Shown piece by piece: positions 25,413 to 36,140 of a stretch of 64,000 nucleotides of DNA. The position numbers and the translations under genes were made by a program. The notes under the pieces are model-generated. The model worked only from the letters and a program-made list of their open reading frames with translations. It was not told where the DNA came from and did not search any database. Numbering within the stretch: position 1 is the first letter of the stretch; each line of letters opens with the position of its first letter. The stretch comes from Dyella sp. EPa41 (GTDB lineage Bacteria > Pseudomonadota > Gammaproteobacteria > Xanthomonadales > Rhodanobacteraceae). Location: positions 52,391 through 116,390 of the forward strand of contig NZ_BCPR01000004.1 in NCBI RefSeq assembly GCF_016586165.1, read 5' to 3'.

Positions 25413-27858
25413 TCAGGCCACATGCTGCGGTTCGTTGCTCGCGGCAGTCCGCCATGTCGTGTCGCGCAGCAAGAAGTGCGACAAGGCCGGGATCAGCACC
25501 AGGGCGCCCACCATGTTCCACAGGAACATGAAGGTCAGCAGGATGCCCATGTCGCCCTGGAACTTGATCGGCGAGAACGCCCAGGTCACCACGCCGGCGG
25601 CCAGCGTGATGCCCACCAGCGCCACGACCTTGCCGGTGAATTGCACGGCTTGGGCGTAGGCCTGTACCAGGGGCACGCCGGCACGTTGCTGCGCGAGCTG
25701 TATGGACAACAGGTACAGGGCATAGTCCACGCCGATGCCCACGCCCAACGCAATGACCGGCAGCGTCGCGACCTTCACGCCGATGCCAAGCCATACCATC
25801 AGCGCCTCGCACAGGATGGACGTCAGCATCAACGGAACCACGGCCACCACCACCGCGCGCCAAGAGCGGAACGTCACGAAGCAAAGCAGGATCACCGCGC
25901 CGTACACATAGAACAGCATCGTGTGGTCGGCTTCGCGCACCACGATGTTGGTGGCCGCATCGATGCCTGCACTGCCTGCGGCCAGCAGGTACTGGCGGTC
26001 CGTCGCCCCATGGGCGGCCGCGAATGAAGCGGCCGCGCGGACGACGCGATCGAGCGTTTCCGCGCGATGATCGGAGAGATAGGCGATCACCGGCATGACG
26101 GAACAGGCGTTGTTGAACAGGTCCGGATTGTTCACCGACGCCTGCTGCGCGCCGTAATTGAGCACGTCCTGGTTGCGCGCGATGGTGAGCCATTTCGGGC
26201 TTCCCTCGTACGAGCCGGCGGTGATCTGGCGCACGGCATCGCCGAGAAAAGTGGTGGCCTGCACGCCCGGCACCTGGCGCAACGCCCATGCCAGACGGTC
26301 GGCTTCCACCAGGGTCGGGTACTTCAGGCAGCCCTCGGGCGGGGTCTTCACGATGACGGCGAACACATCGCTCGACAGCGAGTAGTTGCCGGTGATGTAG
26401 GCGTTGTCGCGGTTGTAGCGCGAACCGGCGCGCAACTCGGGCGCACCGGGCTCCAGGTCGCCGATCTTCAGGTGCGTGCTGACCATCAAACCCACCGCCG
26501 CAAGCACGGCGGACACGCCCAGCACCGTCACCGCCCAGCGGCGCGAGGTGAAGCGGTCCAGCCATCGCCATGCCGATCGACCACCCTTCCCTTCGGCTTG
26601 TTCGCGCTCGGCACGCAGGCTTCGCTCCGCCGCAACGGGATCGACGCCGGCGAACGAAAGCAGTACCGGCAACAGCAGTAGGTTGGTGAAGATCAGCACG
26701 GCGACACCGATGCTCGCCGTCAGCGCCAGATCCTTGATCACCGGAATATCGATCACCATCAGCACACCGAAACCCACGGCGTCGGCCAGCAGCGCGGTAA
26801 CGCCCGCCAGGAACAGGCGGCGGAACGTGTAGCGCGCCGCGACCAGGCGATGCGTACCACGGCCGATGTCCTGCATGATGCCGTTCATCTTCTGCGCGCC
26901 GTGCGAGACACCGATCGCGAAGATCAGGAACGGCACGAGGATGGAGAACGGATCGAGCGAAAAGCCCAGCGCGGCGACCAGTCCGAGCTGCCACACCACG
27001 GCGACGATGGAGCACAGGATCACCAGCGCCGTGCTGCGCATGCAGCGCGTGTAGCCGAAGATCACCAGGATGGCGATCAATGCCGCGATGCCGAAGAAGC
27101 CCATCACCTTGACCAGCCCGTCGATCAGGTCGCCGACCAGCTTGGCAAAGCCGATCACGTGCAGGCGGACCTTCACGCCCGGCATCGCCTCGTAACGCGC
27201 GCGGATGTCCTCGAGCGAGCGCGAGAGCACGCGATAGTCGATGGCCTTGCCCGTTTCCGGATGCTTGTCGAGCAGCGGCACGAAGATCATGCTCGACTTG
27301 AAATCGTTGCCGACGAAGCGGCCCACGATGCCCGATCGCGCGATGTTGAGCTTGAGCTCGCGCCGTGCCTTGCGGCGAACCATCGTAGCCATCCGGCATC
27401 ACCGGGCCGCCACGGAAGCCCTCTTCCGTTACCTCGGTCCAGCGCACCGACGGCGTCCACAACGACTTGACCCAGGCGCGGTCGACGCCGGAGGTGAGGA
27501 ACAGGTCGTCGTTGATCTTCTTCAAGACTTCCTGGTACTTCGGATCGAAGATGTCGCCGTCCTCGTTTTCCACCACCACGCGCAGCGAATTGCCCAGGCC
27601 GCGCAGCTCGCCCGCGTTGTCCAGGTAGTTGCGGATATAGGGATGGTGGCTCGGAATCATCTTCTCGAAGCTGGCGTTGAAGTTCAGCCGCGTCGCCGCC
27701 AGCCACCCAAGGGCCACCGTGGCGACCACGCACGCCATGACCATGATGAGGCGGTGATTGAACACCAGTCGCTCCAGCAGGTTGCCGGAGCGCTTGTCGA
27801 AAGCCTCGATGGAGCGCACGACGGGCATGCGATCGATCGACTCGGATGAAGCGTTCAT
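25413..27858 (-). pseudogene. RND/MMPL-type transporter, frameshifted
   Basis: Two overlapping frames make one transporter. The N-terminal part (27858 to about 27370) has one hydrophobic helix (LIMVMACVVATVALGWLAA) and the periplasmic start LNFNASFEKMIPSHHPY. The rest (about 27390 to 25413) holds a helical bundle, GVGIGVDYALYLLS and two MMPL halves. The total of 2446 bases is one more than a multiple of three. The wording changes frame between GYDGSPQGT and ELKLNIARSG, so a one-base insertion near 27359-27380 is implied. Either the gene is broken or the read has an error. The Ycf48-like gene lies just upstream, in one operon. Such transporters may export lipids. Confidence 0.83.
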
Positions 27859-27879
27859 GGGTTGTCTCCTCGCGCCGGC

Positions 27880-28947
27880 TCAGTGCAGCGGCCTGGCATT
27901 CACGCCAAGCACGCCGGCCGTCACGATCACGTCGCCGGCCAGGGCCACTGCCGATGCCGGTGCCGGCTTGGCCGGACGATGGGTAACGAAATGCTCGCCG
28001 CCATCGCGGCTGACCAGCACGGTGCCGGCCTGGCTCACCAGCGCAAGGCCATGCGCACCGAAGCTCGTGCCACCGGTGAGGCCCTCCTGCACGCCGGTGT
28101 CGACCGATGCCCAATGCGCACCGCCATCGGTACTGCGATAGGCATTGCCGCGCAGGCCGTACACGACGACCGACGCGCTGTCGCCGATGACACCGAAGTA
28201 CGTGCCCTTGTACGGTGTATCCACCGCGCGAAAGCGGCCGGTGTCGCGGTCGAGCCTGAGCACCAAGCCCTGCTCGCCGGTGATATAGACGTCCGTACCG
28301 ATACCGCGCACGGCGTAGAGATGCAGGCGCTGCGGGTTATCGGTGCGGTCGAAACACGACGTCCAGGTCCCGCCGCCGTCGCTGGTTTCGAAGACCAGGT
28401 TGAAGGCGCCGACGATGAACCCGTGGCGCGCATCGGCAAACCACACGTCGAGGAAAGGATTCTCCGCGCCCTGCGCGGCAATGCGGCCAGCCTCGTCCAC
28501 CAGCTTGCCTGCCTCGTCCTGGCTGCCCGCTTCGCCCTGGCCCGCGCGCGCACGAATCTGCTCGAGCATCAGCGCGCCGGCGCGGCGCCCATCCAGCTGC
28601 AACGACCAGGTCAGGCCACCATCGGCGCTATGCAGCACGACACCATCGTGCCCCACCGCCCAACCTTGCCGGGGCGTGGGAAAACTGACCGCCACCAGAT
28701 CGGAGGACACGGGCACCTTGGCCTGCTGCCAGCTCGCGCCGCCGTCATCGGAATAGACGATGTGACCGCGCTGCCCCACGGCGACCATGCGCTTGCCCGC
28801 CACCGCCAGGCCGTTGAGCAAGGCTTTCGATGCGAGCGCGCTCGTATCGGCCGGCGTGTCCAGTACGTCGGCAAAACCCGCCACCGATACGGCCGGCAAC
28901 GCAAGTACCAGCGCGACCAGCGCGCGACGGAGGGATGACGTGAACAT
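27880..28947 (-). CDS. Ycf48/Hcf136-like beta-propeller protein
   Basis: A 355-residue protein with a Sec-type leader (RRALVALVLALPAVSVAG) followed by repeated blades such as VYSDDGGASWQQ, LHSADGGLTWSL, FETSDGGGTWTS and YRSTDGGAHWAS. These match the BNR/Ycf48 propeller. In bacteria such proteins are commonly coded beside RND transporters and DUF1329 genes, as here, and may form an envelope scaffold. ATG 28947 is preceded by GAGG. Confidence 0.82.
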   Translation of the reverse strand: MFTSSLRRALVALVLALPAVSVAGFADVLDTPADTSALASKALLNGLAVAGKRMVAVGQRGHIVYSDDGGASWQQAKVPVSSDLVAVSFPTPRQGWAVGHDGVVLHSADGGLTWSLQLDGRRAGALMLEQIRARAGQGEAGSQDEAGKLVDEAGRIAAQGAENPFLDVWFADARHGFIVGAFNLVFETSDGGGTWTSCFDRTDNPQRLHLYAVRGIGTDVYITGEQGLVLRLDRDTGRFRAVDTPYKGTYFGVIGDSASVVVYGLRGNAYRSTDGGAHWASVDTGVQEGLTGGTSFGAHGLALVSQAGTVLVSRDGGEHFVTHRPAKPAPASAVALAGDVIVTAGVLGVNARPLH

Positions 28948-29245
28948 CGGGTGCCTCGACAATCCAGGGCTGGCTCCGCCCCGCCCGCATCGCCGAACCA
29001 CGCCGGCACGCCGGCGATAACGACCCATGCGGTTTCGGGGGAAACCACCAGCAAACAAAGTGCCTGGCAGATGGCGGTGGGGCGCTACCCATGCGGGTGA
29101 CGGCATACGCCCTCCCCCGAGAGACGCTCTTCGTCACCGCGGTCATGTGGCATTCGCCTCGCCACCGCCATTGCCATGCGAGTGCGTCGCGGAGCGGCCG
29201 GCTGGCCGCCACGCGACAAGTCCTACGATCGGCCTGCGCGGACCA

Positions 29246-30595
29246 TCAACGAACGCCCGAACCCGCCAGCGATTCCGGCGACCAGTCGCGTTCCGACATC
29301 GGCTTGGTGTAGCGCATGCCACCCGTCTCGCCGGAGAAACCCGTCAGCGAGTACGAACCGGCGATCAGGTCGTAGATGCCATGCAGGTCGGCCACCGGCG
29401 CCGGCATGTCGTAGGCCGGCGTGATGTAGGCGTAGCCCGCACGAAACAGCTGTCCGCGCGCGTCGTACGCCTCGGACGCCACGGCCGCCCAGCTGTCCTC
29501 ATCGAGATAGAACGTGCGCTTGCTGTAGATGTGGCGCTTGCCGGCGGCCAGCGTGGCCTCGATCACCCATACGCGATGCATTTCCCAGCGCACATTGTCG
29601 GGGTTGAGGTGATTCGGCTTCAGCAGGTCATCGGCCTTCGACTCGTAGGCCATCTTGTAGTCGTTGTACGGAACATAGATCTCCTTCTTGCCCACGAGCT
29701 TGAAGTCGTAGCGGTCCATCGATCCGTTGAACAGGAACACGTCGTCGAAGGTCGCCGAGCCCCCCGAGCCCGGATTGGGCGTGTCGAAGGCGAGATCCGG
29801 CGCGACCTTCACGCGGCGCTGGCCAGGCAGGTACTGCCATGCCTTGCGACCCTTGTCGCTGTAGTTGAGCGGATCGACGATCTGCATGGCCTCGCCCGCG
29901 CGGCGGGCCGGACCGGTATAGGTCAGGCGCTGTTGCCAGAACACGTCCGCGCCCGGCTTGCTGATGTCCCAGTACGGATATTCCTCGACCGCATCGCCTT
30001 CGGTGGAAAGCGAAGCATGGCCGGACGCGTCGACGTTGTAGTTGCGGTACTTGGTGTTGTACGCCACGCCGTTGAAGCGGACGAGGTGGTTCCACATGGC
30101 CTCGAAGCCGGTCTGCGGCATCGGGAACGGGAAGCCGGCGTGGCAACCGCTCATCGAACGGCCACCCGCATCGGTCCTTGCCTCGACCGCGCACTTGGCG
30201 GTGTTTTCCACCACGAACTTCGGGAACGCCGCGGAGCGGTGCGTCGGATAGACGTCGATGTGGTAACCCGGGTACTTCTTCATCAGGGCCTTGGTGCCCT
30301 CGGTCAGATGGGCCGAGTACTTGTCCATGTTCTTGGCATCGATCGTGAGCACCGGCTTTTCACCGGCGAATGGATTGGGTCGAATACCGCTGCCTGCCTT
30401 GAATCCCGTGGGCGCGCTGGTCAGGCCGCCGCTGTAGGCGGGAATGGCGCCGTCGGCGCTGCCGGCCATGTCGGCGCCGACGCCCGTCAGCGTGGTGCCG
30501 AGCTTCTTCGCTTCGTCGGACGAAACGCCGGCGTGGCCCACGCCGGAGATCAGGACGGCCACGGCCCCGGCCACCAGGGCTTTGCGGAATTGCAT
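29246..30595 (-). CDS. DUF1329 family exported protein
   Basis: A 449-residue envelope protein with a Sec leader (QFRKALVAGAVAVLISG). The DUF1329 core includes LTGVGADMAGSADGAIPAYS, GRKAWQYLPGQRRVKVAP and KRHIYSKRTFYLDEDSW. Structure predictions place this family near LolA-like lipid-binding folds. The start at 30595 has GAGGAG at seven bases; the ATG at 30601 is too close. It is likely the first gene of the leftward operon. A role in lipid transit from or to the outer membrane is inferred. Confidence 0.85.
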   Translation of the reverse strand: MQFRKALVAGAVAVLISGVGHAGVSSDEAKKLGTTLTGVGADMAGSADGAIPAYSGGLTSAPTGFKAGSGIRPNPFAGEKPVLTIDAKNMDKYSAHLTEGTKALMKKYPGYHIDVYPTHRSAAFPKFVVENTAKCAVEARTDAGGRSMSGCHAGFPFPMPQTGFEAMWNHLVRFNGVAYNTKYRNYNVDASGHASLSTEGDAVEEYPYWDISKPGADVFWQQRLTYTGPARRAGEAMQIVDPLNYSDKGRKAWQYLPGQRRVKVAPDLAFDTPNPGSGGSATFDDVFLFNGSMDRYDFKLVGKKEIYVPYNDYKMAYESKADDLLKPNHLNPDNVRWEMHRVWVIEATLAAGKRHIYSKRTFYLDEDSWAAVASEAYDARGQLFRAGYAYITPAYDMPAPVADLHGIYDLIAGSYSLTGFSGETGGMRYTKPMSERDWSPESLAGSGVR

Positions 30596-30935
30596 GCGCA
30601 TGCTCCTCACGATGTGATTCGAATTTCCGGCATGGCGTTGCATCGCCACCCCATGGTTGAGCACAGGCCTCGTCACGTCGCGACCGGCATCACTGCGCCG
30701 GATTGGCGGTGCGTGTCCTCGCATCGCCGCGCCCATGACGTTGCCTTACTCGTATCGCCGACATCCGTGCCCTGTCTTGCGACCAGGGGCACGCGAAAGC
30801 GGTCGATACCCATTGTTCGGAGCGGCGCAAACCATTCCCCCCCCAAAACGCCGGGGGAGGGGGAAACGCGGCAAGGAGGGGTGGGGATTCGGCCTTTGCC
30901 CGATCCCCACGTTCAGGAGGGCGACAACGGGGGGG
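30596..30935. promoter_or_regulatory. Control region upstream of the DUF1329 operon, with G-rich element
   Basis: The 340 bases hold no coding frame of interest. A C8 tract at about 30837-30844, an ACGCC centre and a GGGGGAGGGGG tract form the element at 30834-30865. On the minus strand it reads C5, spacer, G8, then AAT, like the elements at 33779 and 40930. More G-rich stretches follow at 30875-30890. I infer binding by the MalT-like regulator beside it. Confidence 0.45.
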
Positions 30936-33722
30936 TTATTCCATGCCCTGGATGAGACCGAGCAGCTGAGCGCGATGAACCACGTGCCGGCGGGTGCCCA
31001 CGCCGAGCTTGCCGAACAGGTTCTTGAGGTGCCATTTCACCGTGGCTTCGCCGACGGCCATCGCCTGTGCGATTTCCTTGTTCGACAGATTGCGCGCGAG
31101 GAACTCCAGCACCTCGCGTTCCTTCGGCGTCAGCACCATGCTCGGCATGACGCGCGGGCCGCCCTGGCGCAGCTCCACCGGCGGCGGTATCACGCGCGAC
31201 GGCGACGCGGTGCCCGCCGACGATTCGCCACTCGCCTCCTCCATCACGCGATACGCCCAATCGGTAAGCACGGGATGGGTGTCGGTGATGATGCGCATGA
31301 AGCCATACGTCTTGGCCAGGCTCATGGCCTCGACCATGAGGTCGCGGCCATCTTCGCCGTTGCGGTCCATGGCGAAGGCGCGCAGCGCCATGCACTCGAT
31401 GCGGAAACGACCCAGCTTGGCCTGTTCGGCCAGCGGCGCGGCGTGTGATACCGATTCGAGCACGCCCGGCCAATCCTGCGATGCCATGGCCCCATAGGCA
31501 TGTGCCATGGCGCTCACCAGCTCCACGTTGCGCCGCCACAGCGGGCCGCGCCGCGGGCTTTCGGTCGCCACCAGTTCGTCGATCCTGCCGATCAGCGCGC
31601 CGCAGGTTTCGCGGCGGAAGCGGCTGGCATGCAGGCGCACCTGCTCGCCCAGGCTCGCCACGCACAGCCGTGGCAGGCGCCGTGCCACGCCGATCGCAAA
31701 CGAGGCTTCCAGCATGTCCAGCGCGCGGTGTTCTTCGCCCTGCGCCGCGGCGACGCGCGTCACCGTGCGGTAGCCGACCAGGATGGCTTCCGGCGCACCG
31801 ACGCGCTCCAGCACGTCCAGGCGGTTGGCAAGCAAGGCCACCGCGTCGTCCAGGCGATCGCGCTCGTAGGCGATCGAGGCGAGCAGTGCCGCGAACATGC
31901 ACGAGAGCGGATGACGGCGGCCGAACTTGGCATCGATGGAGGTCAAGGCCGAACGAAGGCCCTCTTCCGCGAGAAGGATCTGCCCCTCCCACGCAAAGCT
32001 CAGGCCCATGATGAATTCGCGCCAGCGCGCGGCGTAGTCCGGCTCCCGCGCAAGATCGGTGCTTCCCGCGGCGCACAGGCGCCTCGCCTCCGCCGGATCG
32101 CCCTGCAGCAAGGCCATCATCGCCAGCCGGTTGACGTGCATGCGCTGGAACTTGGGCTCGCTGCCCGGCTCGGCATCCTTCCACGGCGCCAGCATGCCGA
32201 CGCAGCGGTCCGGATCGTCGGCGTAATAGGCCGCGCCGCTGGCGATCAACACGCACTCGTAGCGCAAGGCGAGATCGACGTCGGGGCGCGACAGGATCAG
32301 GCCCACCATTCGCTCCGCCTCCTCATGGCGCTCGCTCACCGCGAGCGACCAGGCCGCGGCCAGGCGCAGTTGCGGATGCTGGTCGAGCACCGACTCGGGC
32401 AACACGTCCAGCCACTCGCGCATGGTGCCCATGTGGCCCTGGATCACCGCCTCGTAGAGGCCTTTTTGTGCGAGATCGACGGCCACGCCCCCTCTCCCCG
32501 CCTCGCGTGCATGCCGCGCCGCCTGCGTGAGCATGCCGTGGGCCGCCAGCCAGTCCTGCGCGCGTCCGTGCAGTTGCGCACGCTCCGCGCCGGGCAGCTC
32601 GGCCAGGCGCGATCGCAAGGCATCCAGCGCCAGCATGTGCAGCCGATACCACTCCGAATCCTCGCCGACCACGAAGATCGGCGTCTCGCGCGACAGTCGC
32701 GCCAGCCGCTGCGGCGCGTCCTCATCACCCGTCAGCGCCATGCAAAGATCGGGATGCAGCTGATCCACCACGGCGACGCGAGTGAGAAAGGCCACGTCCT
32801 CGGGCGCCAGTTTCGCCGTCAGCGCTTCCACCAGCTGGTTGCGCGAATCGGGCGAATGCGGACTCACCACGCTGCGCAGGTCGCTGCCCCGCTCCATCGC
32901 CGCCAGCACCAGTTGCAGGCCAAGCGGCCATCCCTCGGTCATTTCGTGAAGCCGCGCGCAGGTGTCCGCATCGGCCTTGCTGCCGATGCGGTTGCGCACC
33001 AGGGCGATGGTCTCCTCCAGGGTGAAGCGCAGCGCCTCCACGCCCACCGACGCGCACAGGCCATAGGCGCGCAGGTCAGCGGCCGTCTCATCGAGCTCGC
33101 CGCGTCCGGCCGCAACGACGCGCAGGTTCGGCGGCGCGTTGTGCAGCAGGTAGTTCAGCGCCGCCTGGCTGCTCGCGTGCAGGCGCTCGGCTTCGTCGAT
33201 CATCAGCACCATCGACAGCGACGACTGCGCGACTTCGCTCAGCCACGCCGTGACGCCTTCGTACTCGCCGGACGCCGCGGATGCGCCCTCGAGCAAGGTC
33301 GCGCCGAACGAGGGGCGGCCGCATCCCATGCGCACCGCCAGCACGAGGCTGTGCAGCATGCGCTGCGGATCGGGGCTGCCGTCGGCAGAAATCCAGGCCA
33401 CCGCCCAGCCGCGCGCAAGGTATTCGTGGCGCCATTGCGCGAGCAGCGAGGTCTTGCCGAATCCGGCGGGCGCCCGCACCAGGATGAAGGGGCGATCGCG
33501 GAACTGCTCGTCGTCCAGGCTCAGTCGCGACCGCGCAAGCAGGTAACGCGGCGCGCGGGGCGGCGTGGTTTTCAGAACGAGTTCGGCGATGGCGGGAGCA
33601 GCCCCGCCCGGCGTCATGGCCATCGAACAGATCCCGTTGGGCTGGCTCGGCGTTCCCGCAACAACAACGTCATGCCGCGGACCTTGTGCATCACGCAGCT
33701 CCCTCACCAACATGCGTCTCAA
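30936..33722 (-). CDS. MalT-like LuxR-family ATP-dependent regulator
   Basis: A protein of up to 928 residues. A STAND-type NTPase module comes first (Walker A APAGFGKTSLLAQW near 85; Walker B-like VLMIDEAERLH near 172). An arm and a TPR-like helical region follow (for example LGVG-free repeats around 430-790). A C-terminal LuxR helix-turn-helix (LTPKEREVLEFLARNLSNKE) ends it. This is the MalT/AcoK class, activated by a bound ligand and ATP. ATG codons at 33722, 33713, 33623 and 33617 are all possible, since none has a clear ribosome site. It sits between the DUF1329 operon and the Usp operon. Confidence 0.88.
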   Translation of the reverse strand: MRRMLVRELRDAQGPRHDVVVAGTPSQPNGICSMAMTPGGAAPAIAELVLKTTPPRAPRYLLARSRLSLDDEQFRDRPFILVRAPAGFGKTSLLAQWRHEYLARGWAVAWISADGSPDPQRMLHSLVLAVRMGCGRPSFGATLLEGASAASGEYEGVTAWLSEVAQSSLSMVLMIDEAERLHASSQAALNYLLHNAPPNLRVVAAGRGELDETAADLRAYGLCASVGVEALRFTLEETIALVRNRIGSKADADTCARLHEMTEGWPLGLQLVLAAMERGSDLRSVVSPHSPDSRNQLVEALTAKLAPEDVAFLTRVAVVDQLHPDLCMALTGDEDAPQRLARLSRETPIFVVGEDSEWYRLHMLALDALRSRLAELPGAERAQLHGRAQDWLAAHGMLTQAARHAREAGRGGVAVDLAQKGLYEAVIQGHMGTMREWLDVLPESVLDQHPQLRLAAAWSLAVSERHEEAERMVGLILSRPDVDLALRYECVLIASGAAYYADDPDRCVGMLAPWKDAEPGSEPKFQRMHVNRLAMMALLQGDPAEARRLCAAGSTDLAREPDYAARWREFIMGLSFAWEGQILLAEEGLRSALTSIDAKFGRRHPLSCMFAALLASIAYERDRLDDAVALLANRLDVLERVGAPEAILVGYRTVTRVAAAQGEEHRALDMLEASFAIGVARRLPRLCVASLGEQVRLHASRFRRETCGALIGRIDELVATESPRRGPLWRRNVELVSAMAHAYGAMASQDWPGVLESVSHAAPLAEQAKLGRFRIECMALRAFAMDRNGEDGRDLMVEAMSLAKTYGFMRIITDTHPVLTDWAYRVMEEASGESSAGTASPSRVIPPPVELRQGGPRVMPSMVLTPKEREVLEFLARNLSNKEIAQAMAVGEATVKWHLKNLFGKLGVGTRRHVVHRAQLLGLIQGME

Positions 33723-34088
33723 ACCATTGTAGGCACGCCGCCGACGGCGTAGCCACTCATCACCTGCCCTTCACGACGCTCCCCCTCCTAGCCGGGGGGG
33801 GATTCCACCGTCGTCGACGCCTAGCCTTGATGACGTGACAAAACAGGTCTGGCGTTGCAGCCGCTTGGCGGCTGCAGCCGGGTTGGACGAAACGCCAACG
33901 CGGCAGGGGTGGAGTCCGGCATGAGCCTCGCACGCCGAGGCTCGACCGGGCGGCTGGCAAGTCGCCCAAGAAGAAGGAACGGTGGATTCCATCGCCATCC
34001 ACGCAAGGACACATGTTCCGGCGGCCATCGCAAGGTGCGGTGGATATGCCGCCCGGCGTCACGGGTTGCACACCTGCCTGGAGTCTGC
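33723..34088. promoter_or_regulatory. Divergent control region with G-rich element
   Basis: The 366 bases separate the regulator from the Usp-hemerythrin gene. The element at 33779-33808 reads C5, TCCTAGCC, then G8, then ATT. Its layout matches the element in front of DUF1302. No supported gene was found in the stretch. Confidence 0.45.
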
Positions 34089-35084
34089 ATGTACCGCCAT
34101 CTGCTCGTTCCCCTCGATGACAGCGATCGCGCGATCGAAACGGTCAACAAGGCCGTCAACCTCGCGCGCACGCTCGGGGCGCGGGTCAGCTTCCTGCATG
34201 TGCACGACCAGCACCCGGCACCGGCGGACAGCAACCTCATGCCGGGCGGATACGCGGCCACTCGCCATGAGCGCGCCCGCGCGCTGCTGACCAAGGCGGA
34301 AGCCGCCGCGCGCGCCCTCGGCGTGCCGTGCGATTCGACCATCCTCGAGGGCCATCCGCCCCACGAGATCATTCTCGACACGGCCCGCAAGAGCGGCTGC
34401 GACCTGATCTTCATGGCGCCGCACGGCCGCAAGGCCGCGCTTGGCGCAGTCCTTGGCACGCAGACGACGCACGTACTGACCGCAGGCGATGTGCCGGTGC
34501 TCGTGTCGTCGCCGCAGGATGCCGGCCTCGCCCATCCCATGGTCGAGGTGATACGCGGCGAACACCGTGCGCTCGCCGCCGTGCTGCATGCGTGGCTGCA
34601 CCTGCTGGACAACGTGGCCCCGCAGGATCCCGCGACCGTGGTCGAGCTGATGCGGGCGATGGCCCGTTACATCGTGAAGTTCCCGTTGGCCTTGCATCGC
34701 CCTAGCGAGCACGACTACCTGTTCTTCGTGTTGCGCGGACGCACCGCCGTCGTCCATGCCGAACTGGACGAGCTGGAACGCCAGCACGAACGCGAACGCG
34801 CGATGGCCGAGACCCTCGGCGACGAAGTCGAACATTACGCGCTGGGCCAGGCCACCCTGGGCCAGCTGCGCGATGCCGTCGAAACCTATGCGCACTTCAT
34901 GTGGGAACACATGGGGCGCATCGAGGGCGTGGTGTTGCCTGCGGCTCAGCGCTACCTCTCCGAAGCCGACTGGAACGAAATCCAGGCATCGGCGACCCGG
35001 CCCGGCAGTTTCCGCGCGAATGGCGACGCACAAGCGGCCTACCGGCAACTGTTTTCATGCATCGCCCATCTTGCGCCGCCATGA
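34089..35084 (+). CDS. Universal stress protein-hemerythrin fusion
   Basis: A 331-residue fusion. Residues 1-140 form a Usp domain (YRHLLVPLDDSDRAIETV, VILEGHPPHEII-like segment, LGTQTTHVLTAGDVPVLV). Residues 150-310 form a hemerythrin/HHE four-helix domain with candidate iron ligands in EHRALAAVLHAW, HRPSEHDYLFF, HAELDELERQHERE and HFMWEHMG. The di-iron site would bind oxygen or nitric oxide; no signal peptide is present. ATG 34089 follows GGAG. It may be the first gene of the rightward catabolic operon. Confidence 0.87.
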   Translation: MYRHLLVPLDDSDRAIETVNKAVNLARTLGARVSFLHVHDQHPAPADSNLMPGGYAATRHERARALLTKAEAAARALGVPCDSTILEGHPPHEIILDTARKSGCDLIFMAPHGRKAALGAVLGTQTTHVLTAGDVPVLVSSPQDAGLAHPMVEVIRGEHRALAAVLHAWLHLLDNVAPQDPATVVELMRAMARYIVKFPLALHRPSEHDYLFFVLRGRTAVVHAELDELERQHERERAMAETLGDEVEHYALGQATLGQLRDAVETYAHFMWEHMGRIEGVVLPAAQRYLSEADWNEIQASATRPGSFRANGDAQAAYRQLFSCIAHLAPP

Positions 35085-35151
35085 GCGCGGCCCACGCCAT
35101 ATCCGGAAATACCCGGCGCCATGCGCCGACGCTTTGAACGAGGATTACCGT

Positions 35152-36132
35152 TTGGAACACGCCATCCGTTTTTATGAAGCCGGCAGCCCCGATGTGCTGC
35201 GCTACGAAACGACCCAGGTCGGCGCGCCCGGGCCCGGCGAAGTCCGCCTGCGCCACCAGGCGGTAGGCCTCAACTTCGCCGACACGTATTTCCGCAACGG
35301 CACCTATCCCATCCCGCTACCCAACGGCATCGGCGTCGAAGCGGCCGGCATCGTCGAAGACGTGGGCCCTGGCGTGAGCAATGTTTCCGTCGGCGACCGC
35401 GTGAGCTATACGGGTTTCGTCAACACCCTTGGCGCGTACAGCACGGTCCGGCTGGTACCCGCCGCGCCGCTGATCCTGTTGCCCGAAGACATCAGCAGCG
35501 AAACCGCCGCCGCGATGACCATGCGGGGCCTGACGGCGGCCTACCTCATGCGTCGCCTCTACCCGTTCCAGGCGGGCGAAACGATTCTGCTGCACGCTGC
35601 CGCCGGCGGCGTCGGCCTGATCGTCTCGCAGTGGGCGAAGCTGCTTGGCCTGCGCGTCATCGGCACCGTCTCGACCGACGCGAAGGCAGCCGTTGCACGC
35701 GCGCACGGCTGCGACGAAGTCATCAACTACAGTCATGAGGACATCGCTGCGCGCGCCCGCGAACTGACCGGCGGCGAGGGCGTGTCCGTGGTGTTCGACT
35801 CGGTGGGCAAGAGCACGTTCATGGCCTCGCTCGATTCGCTGCGCCGACGCGGACTGATGGTCTGCGTCGGTACCGCGTCGGGCACCATTGCGCCATTCGA
35901 TCCGCAATTGCTCGCCATGAAGGGCTCGCTGTACCTCACGCGCCCGGCCCTGGCCGACTACATCGCCGATCCGGCCGACAAGGCCGATCTCGCCCAGCGG
36001 CTGTTCGATCACGTGGCATCCGGCCGCATCAAGATCGAGATCAACCAGCGGTATGCGCTCGAAGACGCGGTGCAGGCGCATCGCGACCTGGAAGCGCGCA
36101 AGACCACCGGCTCGTCGATCTTCGTCATCTGA
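35152..36132 (+). CDS. NADPH:quinone oxidoreductase (zinc-independent MDR)
   Basis: A 326-residue medium-chain reductase of the QOR type. The N-terminus LEHAIRFYEAGSPDVLRYE aligns with quinone reductases, and the NADPH motif reads HAAAGGVGLIVSQWAKLLG. The zinc-site Cys/His residues of alcohol dehydrogenases are absent. The TTG at 35152 has GAGG eight bases upstream and gives the family's usual length. The substrate may be an electrophilic quinone or enone. Confidence 0.87.
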   Translation: MEHAIRFYEAGSPDVLRYETTQVGAPGPGEVRLRHQAVGLNFADTYFRNGTYPIPLPNGIGVEAAGIVEDVGPGVSNVSVGDRVSYTGFVNTLGAYSTVRLVPAAPLILLPEDISSETAAAMTMRGLTAAYLMRRLYPFQAGETILLHAAAGGVGLIVSQWAKLLGLRVIGTVSTDAKAAVARAHGCDEVINYSHEDIAARARELTGGEGVSVVFDSVGKSTFMASLDSLRRRGLMVCVGTASGTIAPFDPQLLAMKGSLYLTRPALADYIADPADKADLAQRLFDHVASGRIKIEINQRYALEDAVQAHRDLEARKTTGSSIFVI

Positions 36133-36140
36133 GGCACCCC

